Below are positions 1 to 8,249 of a stretch of 17,421 nucleotides of DNA, piece after piece (positions within the stretch are counted from its first letter, which is position 1; each line of letters begins with the position of its first letter). The notes under the pieces are model-generated. The model was not told where the DNA came from. It searched no databases and saw nothing but the letters and a program-made list of their open reading frames with translations. Position numbers and translations under genes: made by a program. The DNA is from JBKHJZ01 sp046537875 (GTDB lineage: Bacteria; Actinomycetota; Acidimicrobiia; Acidimicrobiales; VFJN01): positions 1 to 17,421 of the forward strand of contig JBKHJZ010000051.1 in NCBI GenBank assembly GCA_046537875.1, given 5' to 3'.

Positions 1-1661
<1,661 letters not shown>

Positions 1662-1724
1662 CGACCACCTCGCTCGATCGTGGCGAGCCGGACCGGCCGG
1701 TCGCCGTCACCGACAGTCTGCGGA

Positions 1725-1738
1725 GGGACCGCCGTCCA
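1725..1738. promoter_or_regulatory. Possible DosR/OsdR-like box between acsA and the GNAT gene
   Basis: GGGAC-CGCC-GTCCA has the 5-4-5 architecture of the DosR palindrome core (GGGAC, four bases, GTCCC) with one mismatch in the right arm. It sits in the divergent intergenic region and could serve either gene. Short GC-rich matches arise by chance in such DNA, so this rests mainly on the second similar element upstream of the CBS gene. Confidence 0.25.
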
Positions 1739-1822
1739 CCGGAAGGGGCGAAGGTCATCGGCGGGCGGCCGGTCGAGGGTGACGTTGGGCCCTGGCCCGG
1801 GGGAGAGGCGGCCCCCCAGGAT

Positions 1823-2893
1823 GTGTGCGTGGAGGAGCCCACCGCCGATCGCCGCGACGGGCCGCCGGGTCGGCGGCAGGTCGGGTTGCCGGGCGGCCGC
1901 CGGCTCGAGGTCCGGCCCGTCGAGGTCGGCGATGTCGACGGCCTCGTCGAGCTGTGCGCCTCGCTGTGCGACGAGGACCGGTATCGGCGGTTCTTCTCCG
2001 GCTACACGCCGGACCGGGCGTTCTTCGAGCGTGCGGTGCGGATCGGGGAGCGGGGCGGGTACGGCCTCGTCGCGATGGTCGCCGGGGGCCGCAGGCCGGG
2101 CCGGATCGTCGGCGAAGCCAGCTACGAGCTGCTGCCCAACGGGGACGGCGAGCTGGCGATGATGGTGGCCCCCGACTGGCGGGGCTGGCTCGGACCCTTC
2201 CTGCTCGACGCGCTCGTCGAGGCGGCCGCCGCGCGGGGCGTGCCCAACATCGAGGCCGACGTGCTCGTGATCAACCGACCGATGCTCGAGCTGCTCCGGT
2301 CGCGCGGCTACGCGGTGATGCCCAGCGACGACTGGGTGTCGGTCCGGCTGGTGATCGGCACGACGGGTCACACGCCGGTGTGGCCCCGGGATCACGAGCG
2401 GCCACGGGTGCTGGTCGAGGTGCCCGGCGGCCGCTGGCACGCAGCTGCGGCGGCCCGGGAGGCCGGGCTGGACGTCATCGCCTGCTCGGGCCCGCGCGGC
2501 CCGCAGACGCGGTGCCCCGCCCTCGCCGGGGAGCCGTGCCCGCTCGCCGCCGGTGCCGACGCGGTGGTCGTGTCCGACCCTCCGGACGATCCCCGGTGGG
2601 AGCGGCTGGTCGAGGCCCACAGGCACCTCCATCCGGGCGTGCCGGTGTGCGTCGAGCACCGCCCGCGGCGGCCGGCGCCCGGGGAGGGGGCCGGCGGTGC
2701 CGAAGAGGCGGGGAGGAGCCGAGCGGCCGATGCCGAGAAGCTGGTCGTCGAGATCGTCGACCGGCTCGCGCGCGGTCACATGGAGGGTGGCGGTTCAGCC
2801 GGGGCGCCGGCGTCGCCGCTTGTCGAGCGCGCCGACGGCGAGCAGGGCCCCCGCGACGCCGATCGCGACCGGCACCCCGGCCGGCGGCCATGA
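1823..2893 (+). CDS. Pat-like GNAT acetyltransferase with C-terminal Cys-containing domain
   Basis: A 356-residue protein. Residues about 28-180 are a GNAT fold: an early RYRRFFSG segment, an acetyl-CoA loop at VAPDWRGWLG (about 115-124), and VLVINRPMLELLRSRGY (about 147-163). This combination is typical of the Pat/Rv0998-type protein lysine acetyltransferases. No cyclic-nucleotide-binding domain is present. Residues about 193-280 form a second alpha/beta segment with cysteines 221, 231 and 239 (C-x9-C-x7-C), and the tail is charged and probably disordered. The gene is divergent from acsA and upstream of CBS and universal stress protein genes. Since actinobacterial Pat enzymes acetylate Acs and stress proteins, Acs is the likeliest substrate, but that is inference. 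The start is uncertain: GTG 1823 has only a weak AGG upstream. Confidence 0.75.
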   Translation: MCVEEPTADRRDGPPGRRQVGLPGGRRLEVRPVEVGDVDGLVELCASLCDEDRYRRFFSGYTPDRAFFERAVRIGERGGYGLVAMVAGGRRPGRIVGEASYELLPNGDGELAMMVAPDWRGWLGPFLLDALVEAAAARGVPNIEADVLVINRPMLELLRSRGYAVMPSDDWVSVRLVIGTTGHTPVWPRDHERPRVLVEVPGGRWHAAAAAREAGLDVIACSGPRGPQTRCPALAGEPCPLAAGADAVVVSDPPDDPRWERLVEAHRHLHPGVPVCVEHRPRRPAPGEGAGGAEEAGRSRAADAEKLVVEIVDRLARGHMEGGGSAGAPASPLVERADGEQGPRDADRDRHPGRRP

Positions 2894-2915
2894 GGCCCCA
2901 ACGGCGTGCCGGTCG

Positions 2916-2929
2916 GGGTCTTTCGACCC
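2916..2929. promoter_or_regulatory. DosR/OsdR-like inverted repeat upstream of the CBS-USP pair
   Basis: GGGTC-TTTC-GACCC is a perfect 5-bp inverted repeat with a 4-base centre. It differs from the DosR core GGGAC-N4-GTCCC only by a symmetric A/T swap. It lies about 67 bases before the CBS start codon, just after the GNAT stop. Homologues of both downstream genes are strong DosR targets in mycobacteria, which makes a hypoxia/dormancy operator plausible. A short hairpin or weak terminator for the GNAT transcript is the alternative. Confidence 0.35.
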
Positions 2930-2995
2930 TTGAGCGGGCCGGGAGCGGGGGCGGACCCTGGGCTCGACAGAGGAGTCGCGCGACGGAGGTGCGCC

Positions 2996-3448
2996 ATGCT
3001 CGCCAGAGACGCTGCTCGCAAGGCCCCGGTGACGATCGCGGCGGACCGGACGGTCACCGAGGCGGCCGAGCTCATGGACCGGGCGGTCGTCGGTGCGCTC
3101 GTGGTCGTCGGGGACGACGACCGCCCGGCCGGCATCGTCACCGACCGCGACCTGGTGGTGCGGGGCATGGCCAGGCGGGTGAGCCCCGAGGCTCGCGTCG
3201 ACTCGGTGATGTCGACGGACCTCATCACACTGCCCGCCGACGCCGACCTACGTGACGCGCTCGGTGCCTTCGAGTCGACGCCGGTCCGCCGGCTCCCACT
3301 GGTCGAGGACGGGCGGATCGTCGGGATGGTGACGATCGACGACCTCGTGATCGACCTGGCGTCCGACCTGGGCCGCCTGTCGCGGCCGATCACCGGCCAA
3401 GTGCTCTTCGGCCACCAGGAGGCGGCCACACCGGCCACCACCGGCTGA
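2996..3448 (+). CDS. Tandem CBS-domain protein (Hrp1-like)
   Basis: A 150-residue soluble protein made almost entirely of two CBS domains (roughly residues 8-62 and 70-125). Each shows the typical GIVTDRDLVVRGM and GMVTIDDLVIDLAS endings. CBS pairs usually bind adenine nucleotides and act as energy or redox sensors. Stand-alone pairs of this size include mycobacterial Hrp1 (Rv2626c), a hypoxic-response protein. ATG 2996 is chosen because GGAGG lies six bases before it; an upstream in-frame start at 2906 lacks such a site and would add a low-complexity extension. The universal stress protein gene follows 29 bases after the stop, so the two are probably cotranscribed. The bound ligand cannot be deduced. 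Confidence 0.88.
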   Translation: MLARDAARKAPVTIAADRTVTEAAELMDRAVVGALVVVGDDDRPAGIVTDRDLVVRGMARRVSPEARVDSVMSTDLITLPADADLRDALGAFESTPVRRLPLVEDGRIVGMVTIDDLVIDLASDLGRLSRPITGQVLFGHQEAATPATTG

Positions 3449-3477
3449 GCCACCGGGACGGCGAGAAAGGGGCACCG

Positions 3478-4344
3478 ATGGGACATGTCGTGGTGGGCGT
3501 CGACGGCTCGGACGGCGCTGCGGAGGCTCTCCGCTGGGCGGCCCGCGAGGCGGCGCTGCACGGTCACACGGTGACCGCGCTCTACGCCTGGGGGTTCATC
3601 GACCGCCATCACGAGGGTGGCGACCGCACCTTCGATCCCGCCTTCGGTGAGGACGAGGCCCGGGCCGTCCTCGACAAGGCCGTGGGACGAGCGCTCGACG
3701 CCGGCGGTGTGCCCGTGTCCCTCGAGCGACAGGTGGTCAACGGGGAGCCTGCGCCCGCCCTGGTTCGGGCCGCCGAGGGTGCCGACCTCCTGGTGGTGGG
3801 CGCCCGGGGTCTGGGCGGGTTCGCACGCCTGCTGCTGGGCTCGGTCGGCAGTCAGTGCCTCGAGCACGCGCCGTGTCCGGTCGCCGTCGTGAGACCGCTC
3901 GACCAGGGCCGGCAGGGGGCACCCCCACGGGTCGTCGTCGGTGTCGACGGCTCCGAGGCTGCCCGGGGGGCGCTCGCCTGGGCGCTCGACGAGGCCCGCG
4001 CCCGCGGTGCCGCGCTGGACGTGGTCCATGCCTGGGACCTGCCGCTCATCGGCCACCTCGGTGCGCTCGCCTTCGACCCGGTGATGTTCCGGGATGTGGG
4101 TCACGAGGTGCTCGACGAGGCGATCAGCGCGGCGGAGGCGCGGGCGGCCGGAGTCGGCGTGCACCGCCTCCTCGCCCGAGGCCCCGCGGCCCGGGTGCTC
4201 ATCGAGCGCGGTCGGCGTGCCGACCTCCTGGTGGTGGGCGCCCGGGGCCTGGGCGGGTTCGCCGGGCTGCTGCTCGGCTCGGTCTCGCACCGGGTGGCGA
4301 CGGGTGCGCCGTGCCCGGTGGTCGTGGTGCGCGACCGCTCCTGA
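3478..4344 (+). CDS. Two-domain universal stress protein
   Basis: A 288-residue protein with two UspA domains (about 1-140 and 150-288). Each starts with VVVGVDGS and carries the ATP-binding G-x2-G-x9-G-S signature (GARGLGG...LLLGS, near 108-122 and 254-268), so both halves should bind ATP. Length and layout match actinobacterial tandem USPs such as Rv2623, a dormancy-associated growth regulator. An AAAGGGG ribosome site lies five bases before ATG 3478. It follows the CBS gene by 29 bases and ends before a strong hairpin. The DNA encoding the ATP-binding loop is almost identical in both halves (45 of 46 bases, 3779-3824 and 4217-4262), unlike the rest of the domains. Specific partners are unknown. 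Confidence 0.93.
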   Translation: MGHVVVGVDGSDGAAEALRWAAREAALHGHTVTALYAWGFIDRHHEGGDRTFDPAFGEDEARAVLDKAVGRALDAGGVPVSLERQVVNGEPAPALVRAAEGADLLVVGARGLGGFARLLLGSVGSQCLEHAPCPVAVVRPLDQGRQGAPPRVVVGVDGSEAARGALAWALDEARARGAALDVVHAWDLPLIGHLGALAFDPVMFRDVGHEVLDEAISAAEARAAGVGVHRLLARGPAARVLIERGRRADLLVVGARGLGGFAGLLLGSVSHRVATGAPCPVVVVRDRS

Positions 4345-4346
4345 CG

Positions 4347-4375
4347 GCCGGGGCCGGGCCCGGCCGGGCCCCGGC
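4347..4375. terminator. Hairpin between convergent genes
   Basis: GCCGGGGCC (4347-4355) pairs perfectly with GGCCCCGGC (4367-4375) around an 11-base loop, starting three bases after the stress-protein stop and ending eight bases before the end of the oppositely oriented gene. There is no T-tract, as is common in high-GC actinobacteria. It could stop transcription from both sides. Confidence 0.6.
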
Positions 4376-4383
4376 GGCAATCC

Positions 4384-5397
4384 TCACGCCGCCGGGCGCG
4401 TTCGGCGCCGCCGCCGCTCGTTGATGTAGCCCCGCCCGAGCCCGCCGGCGTTCTCGCGCAGCCAGTCCGAGAGCCGGACAGCCCCCGTTGCCGGGCCGTC
4501 GGTGTCGGCCAGCCCCTCCATCGTCGAGATCAGCTCGTCCCGTGTGAGCACGTCGTCCCGCAGCACCACGCCGAGGACCTTGGCGCCCTGCAGCACCAGG
4601 GGGGCCGGCATTCGCACGATCCGGGCCCGCCCACCCACCAGGTCCCGGACCGAGGTGACGAGCTCGAGGTAGGTCGGCCGCTCCGGACCCACGGCGTCGA
4701 CGGCGCCGTCGGCACCCGCGTCGGACGGGTGGTGGCCTCCCGCCTCCCCCAGGGCGACGCACAGACGGGCCACGTCGTCGACATGGACCGGGCGCACCCG
4801 GTAGCTGCCGTCGCCGGCCACCGCGAAGACCGGGAGGCGCCGGAGCAGCCAGGCCAGGTTGTTCAGCAGCACGGCGTGCCCGCCGAAGATCAGGGCCGGC
4901 CGGACGATCATCGCCGGGACCGACGACGCCCGGACCGAGCTCTCGACCAGCGCCTTGGCCCGGAAGTACGGGAACGGCGACGCCTCGCTGGCGTGAGCGA
5001 CGCTGAGGTGGACGATCCTGCGCACGCCGGCGCGCTCGGCTGCGGCGATGAGCGCACGCGACCGCTCGACCACGGTCGCATAGCCGGACTCGGTGCCGGT
5101 GCGCATCCAGAAGGTGTCGTAGAACGTCGTGGCCCCGGCGAACGAGGCGGCGAGCTGGTCCGGATCGTCGAACCGGTAGGGGCGGACCTCGATCGCCTCG
5201 GCCCCGTCGCGCGGACCCGGATGGTTCGTCAGCGTTCGCACGCGTCGTCCCTCGCCGAGGAGCCGCTCGGCGATGGCCCGCCCGGTGTTGCCGAAGGCGC
5301 CCGTCACCAGGTCCAGCTCCCGCTCCGGACCGCCGTCGCGGCCGCCCGCGCCCGTGCCGGGCCCGGGCCGACCGGTGCCCTGACCTGGTGCGTCCAC
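4384..5397 (-). CDS. NmrA/NDUFA9-type NAD(P)-binding atypical SDR
   Basis: A 337-residue protein with an N-terminal Rossmann fold: LVTGAFGNTGRAIAERLL carries the GxxGxxG dinucleotide motif (about 33-39). A Y-x3-K motif occurs in FPYFRAK, and RPVHVDDVARLC is characteristic of the NDUFA9/NmrA-like atypical SDR group. Family members act as epimerases, reductases or redox-sensing regulators; the substrate here is unknown. The C-terminal third is variable and ends in a basic RRRRRTR tail. GTG 5397 is the only usable start that retains the first beta strand, but it has no clear ribosome site and leaves about 27 Gly/Pro-rich residues before the fold, so the true start is uncertain. It follows the upstream small membrane-protein gene by 41 bases and may share its transcript. 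Confidence 0.82.
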   Translation of the reverse strand: MDAPGQGTGRPGPGTGAGGRDGGPERELDLVTGAFGNTGRAIAERLLGEGRRVRTLTNHPGPRDGAEAIEVRPYRFDDPDQLAASFAGATTFYDTFWMRTGTESGYATVVERSRALIAAAERAGVRRIVHLSVAHASEASPFPYFRAKALVESSVRASSVPAMIVRPALIFGGHAVLLNNLAWLLRRLPVFAVAGDGSYRVRPVHVDDVARLCVALGEAGGHHPSDAGADGAVDAVGPERPTYLELVTSVRDLVGGRARIVRMPAPLVLQGAKVLGVVLRDDVLTRDELISTMEGLADTDGPATGAVRLSDWLRENAGGLGRGYINERRRRRTRPAA

Positions 5398-5438
5398 CGG
5401 GCGAGTATCCCACCCGGTCTCGACGTGCCGGCCGCGGG

Positions 5439-5807
5439 TCAGCGGTGGACGATCTCCACCACCTCGGCCAGGTAGTGGTCGACGCGCGCGTCCTCGAGGC
5501 AGCCGTGGAGCTGGCGCTCGTCGGCCTCGTCGAGCGCGGGGCGGACGCGGAACGACCACGTCCGCTCGTCCAGCCGGCTCGTCTCGGGGTCGACCCGGCG
5601 GGTCCGGGCCTCGAACAGGCAGATCCCCACCAGCGCCTCGGTGGCGGCGCGGAGGTCCACAGCGTCGGAGCGGGCCCGGCCGCGCACGACCACGTCGGTG
5701 TGCGACGCCGGATCGGTCGGGGCATGCCGGCTGATCGTGGCCTCCCGCACCAGGAAGATGCCCAGCGCGCAGGCGAGCGCGGCGGCGAGCGCGAGCGCCC
5801 GCCTCAC
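5439..5807 (-). CDS. Small single-pass membrane or secreted protein of unknown function
   Basis: A 122-residue protein I do not recognise. A short Arg-Arg start is followed by a hydrophobic helix (about 4-21), either an uncleaved signal anchor or signal peptide. The remaining 100 residues are hydrophilic and look folded, with Cys63 (GICLFEAR) and Cys103 (LHGCLEDAR) placed to form an extracytoplasmic disulfide. GTG 5807 overlaps the stop codon of the upstream gene (GTGA), so translation is coupled. It probably works with the 76-residue membrane protein encoded just before it. The sequence has a natural composition (alternating acidic and basic residues, Trp, Tyr) rather than that of an antisense shadow. 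Confidence 0.65.
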   Translation of the reverse strand: MRRALALAAALACALGIFLVREATISRHAPTDPASHTDVVVRGRARSDAVDLRAATEALVGICLFEARTRRVDPETSRLDERTWSFRVRPALDEADERQLHGCLEDARVDHYLAEVVEIVHR

Positions 5808-6034
5808 CTGTCGGGCACCGCCGGCCCGAGGAGCAGGCGGACGGCCGCTGCGTCGGGTTCGTCGCCGGCTGCGGCGAGCTCGGCGTCGTCGGCAACCAGG
5901 CCGCCGTCGGGTGGTGCCAGGGATGCCAGGCGCGCGGCCAACGACCGCTCGAGCTCCGGGTGGACGGTGCGGCCGGCCACCCGGTCGAGAACCCAGGCAC
6001 CGGCCGACACGACGGCACCACCCCCCAGCAGCAC
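5804..6034 (-). CDS. Very small membrane protein, coupled to the next gene
   Basis: A 76-residue protein of unknown function. It has an N-terminal hydrophobic helix (about 1-20), then a hydrophilic tail rich in Ala, Asp and Glu that ends exactly in the start codon of the next gene. GTG 6034 is the first conventional start in frame but lacks a clear ribosome site. A CTG nine codons further upstream (6061), with GAGGG before it, would lengthen the helix and is an alternative. The coupling with the 122-residue gene is the best evidence that it is expressed. Confidence 0.5.
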   Translation of the reverse strand: MLLGGGAVVSAGAWVLDRVAGRTVHPELERSLAARLASLAPPDGGLVADDAELAAAGDEPDAAAVRLLLGPAVPDR

Positions 6035-6054
6035 CGTGAGGAAGACGCTGGTGC

Positions 6055-6141
6055 GGCTCAGGTCGCCCTCGAGCCAGGCGAAGCGGTGATGCCCGCATCG
6101 ACCGCCGCTGGGTCGGTGAGCGCGACGAGGCTCAGGTCGCC
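6055..6141. repeat. 13-bp direct repeat flanking the leader of the small membrane genes
   Basis: GGCTCAGGTCGCC occurs at 6055-6067 and again at 6129-6141, 74 bases apart, in the 213-base gap between the anti-sigma-like gene and the 76-residue gene. I see no convincing gene between the copies. It may be a duplication trace or paired protein-binding sites. Nothing else in 6035-6247 could be assigned. Confidence 0.4.
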
Positions 6142-6247
6142 GGCACGAGTCGGCTCGCCGTCGGGTGATCGGGACGGTGCGACCGTGCCGCCGGATCGGC
6201 CTCCTCGCGGGCGCGACGATGCCTGCGGCACACCTCTGCGCTGCCGG

Positions 6248-7636
6248 TCATCTGCCTCCACGAGACGAGCCCGGCGGCGCCCGGTGCGTTCCGTGGGTTC
6301 CCGAGCGGTCGATCGGACCGTCGGGTCTGCGGGACGCGACGCCGTCCGGCGGGCCGGGGGGTTCGATGCCGTGGGGCGGCCCGGGGTGGTCGATCTGGTG
6401 GCCTCGACCCCGAGCCTCGGTGCGGCCGGGGTCGGCCGCCGGGTCGGCTTCATCGGTGTCGGGCACCGGGGCGGTCCCGTCCCCATTCCCACCGGCGGTG
6501 TCGGGGACCTCGCCAGGGTCGGTCCCGGCTGGTTGTCCGGGTCCGTCCGGCGGGGTCGCGGGGGGCTCGGCGGCACCGGCGGGCGGCTCGGCGGCACGGG
6601 CGGGCGGCTCGGGGTCCGGCTGGGCCGCCGGGTCGGGTGCATGGTCATCGTGTTCCTGGGCAGCGGCGACGCCGGGTGATGCGCCGGCGGGTGGTGGGGG
6701 ATCACCCGCGTTCGCGGTGGGCGTGTCCGGTGCACCCCGGTCGCTGGCGAGCGGCCCTGCGTCGGTGGGCCGGTGGGGGCCGGCGGGTCCGCCAGTGGTC
6801 GAGGTCGGCGGTCCCGTGGTCGTCGTGGGCCCGGGCGTGGCCGTCGTGGTCGGCTGGTCGCCCGTGGTCTCGCCGGTGGTGGGCTGCTCGGTCGTGGTCG
6901 TGGGCCCGTCTGCGGTGGTCGCGGGTGGGGCCGACTGCTCGGCCACCCCGGCCGGCTCGTCGATCGCCGACGTCTCGGCGGCTGCCTCCTCCGACCCGGA
7001 TGGGTCGCCTGTCGTCGTCAGGGCCTCGGCGTCGTCGCCGCCGTCGTGCGGCTCGTCGGGCCGTGCCTCCGGGCGGGGTCCGTCGCGGGACGCGTCCCGC
7101 TCGGTCGCCAGATCCCGATCGGCGCAGCTGGGGACTCGACCCGCGCACTGCCCGGGCACACCCGCCTCCGCGCCGCTGGTGTCCGGATCCCCGGTGCCGG
7201 GGCCGGGAACCGAGCCCTCTGCCTCCTGGTCGTCCTCGGGCTGCTGGCCGGTGACGAACTGCCGCTCGATCGCCGGCACCACCACGGTGGCCACCGTGCC
7301 GATGGTCGCCGCTGCGGCCGTGATGCCCAGCACGCTCACGGTGACGACTGCGCTGGCCTTCATGGCGACGGCCCGACCGAGGAGCCGCATCGGGGCCGGC
7401 CGGCGCACCCGGGTGACCGTCTGACCGAGAACGGCCCGGCGCATCGTGTCGACCACCTCGGGTTCGTCGGCCAGCTCGAGAGGATCGGCCGGTGCGCGCG
7501 CCGCGTGGATGCGGGCCGCCATCTCGGCGTACCACCGCGGTGCGTCGAGCGGCCCGTCGCCATCCCAGATCGCATCGGCGGTGCGGGTGTCGAACTGGAC
7601 CATGTCGACCCAGATCTCGTCCCGTGGAGTGCTCAT
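6248..7636 (-). CDS. Membrane protein coupled to ECF sigma factor, probable anti-sigma factor
   Basis: A 462-residue protein. Residues 1-88 are cytoplasmic, with an acidic N-terminal half and a basic RVRRP...RLLGR stretch before the membrane. One transmembrane helix (about 90-121) follows. The remaining 340 residues are low-complexity, rich in Pro, Thr, Asp, Glu and Gly, including runs such as TTTTEQPTTGETTGDQPTTT and AAEPPAG repeats. ATG 7636 overlaps the sigma stop (ATGA), so the two are translationally coupled; this, plus the topology, suggests an anti-sigma factor. It lacks the HxxxCxxC zinc motif of ZAS anti-sigma domains, so it would resemble the zinc-free RsdA type. The Thr/Pro tail may be O-glycosylated and reach into the envelope. 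The last about 60 residues have weaker codon bias, and the C-terminus could be altered by a frameshift. Confidence 0.7.
   Translation of the reverse strand: MSTPRDEIWVDMVQFDTRTADAIWDGDGPLDAPRWYAEMAARIHAARAPADPLELADEPEVVDTMRRAVLGQTVTRVRRPAPMRLLGRAVAMKASAVVTVSVLGITAAAATIGTVATVVVPAIERQFVTGQQPEDDQEAEGSVPGPGTGDPDTSGAEAGVPGQCAGRVPSCADRDLATERDASRDGPRPEARPDEPHDGGDDAEALTTTGDPSGSEEAAAETSAIDEPAGVAEQSAPPATTADGPTTTTEQPTTGETTGDQPTTTATPGPTTTTGPPTSTTGGPAGPHRPTDAGPLASDRGAPDTPTANAGDPPPPAGASPGVAAAQEHDDHAPDPAAQPDPEPPARAAEPPAGAAEPPATPPDGPGQPAGTDPGEVPDTAGGNGDGTAPVPDTDEADPAADPGRTEARGRGHQIDHPGPPHGIEPPGPPDGVASRRPDGPIDRSGTHGTHRAPPGSSRGGR
6569..6610. repeat. 21-bp tandem repeat in the anti-sigma-like gene
   Basis: Two copies of a 21-base unit (6569-6589 and 6590-6610, one mismatch), with a fragment before them, encode the AAEPPAG-type seven-residue repeat in the low-complexity tail. 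Slippage here would change tail length without shifting frame. Confidence 0.7.
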
Positions 7637-8214
7637 TCGGCGCGCACCTCCCGGACGAAGCGGGTGGCCAGGCGCCGCAGAGCGCGGTGGCACAGCACCC
7701 GGACCGCGCCCGGGGTCCGGCCCATCAGCGTGGCCACCTCGGGCACGTCGAACCCGCCGACCACCCGGAGCAGGACGGCCTCGGCCTGGTCGGGCGGCAG
7801 GTCCGCGATCAGCGTGTCCACCGCTGCCTGGCTCTCCATCTGGGAGATCACGACCCGGGCCGGGTCCTCGGCGGGCCGGTACCCGTCGGTCTCGAAGTCC
7901 TCCGGGGGGATCGGCTCGGTGCGCCGGCGGGCCGCCCGCCGCCGGTGCTCGATGAGCCGCCGGCGGGCGATCGTGAACAGCCAGCTCCGGAAGCCGGCCT
8001 CGTCGCCGGAGAAGCGCTGTAGCCCGCGAGCGACCGCGATCCAGACCTCGCCCGCCAGATCGTCGGCCAGCCGCGGCTCCTGGGCCCGCAGGTAGCGGAC
8101 GAGCGGGCCCTGGTACGCGCGGAACAGCTCGGCGAGCGCCCAGTCCTCGCCCTTGCCCGCGGCGGCGAGGACGTCCGGTACCAGGAGGTCACGGGGGGTG
8201 TGCGTGGGCGACAC
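7633..8214 (-). CDS. ECF-family RNA polymerase sigma factor
   Basis: A 193-residue sigma-70-family protein of the extracytoplasmic function class. Region 2 (about 30-100: LFRAYQGPLVRYLRAQ, DDLAGEVWIAVARGLQRF, FRSWLFTIARRRLIEHRRR) recognises the -10 element and core polymerase. After an acidic linker, region 4 (about 138-185: LPPDQAEAVLLRVVGGFDVPEVATLMGRTPGAVRVLCHRALRRL) is the helix-turn-helix for the -35. GTG 8214 has GAGG four bases upstream in GAGGTAGC. The stop overlaps the start of the downstream membrane protein, the usual sigma/anti-sigma arrangement. It follows the dehydrogenase gene by 35 bases on the same strand and could be read through from it. The sigma subgroup and its regulon cannot be assigned by eye. 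Confidence 0.92.
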   Translation of the reverse strand: MSPTHTPRDLLVPDVLAAAGKGEDWALAELFRAYQGPLVRYLRAQEPRLADDLAGEVWIAVARGLQRFSGDEAGFRSWLFTIARRRLIEHRRRAARRRTEPIPPEDFETDGYRPAEDPARVVISQMESQAAVDTLIADLPPDQAEAVLLRVVGGFDVPEVATLMGRTPGAVRVLCHRALRRLATRFVREVRAE

Positions 8215-8249
8215 GCTACCTCAGCACCCTGCTGCGGCTGGGAGCATGG

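Noticed and set aside
6132..6233. A 33-codon GTG ORF on the minus strand in the gap before the small membrane genes
   Set aside because: Arg/His-rich, no coding character, weak ribosome site and no coupling to neighbours.
6058..6735. An alternative minus-strand frame that continues past the anti-sigma stop
   Set aside because: It is Arg/Pro/Ser/Thr-rich without the codon bias of the used frame. A frameshift near the anti-sigma C-terminus cannot be excluded, but nothing requires it.
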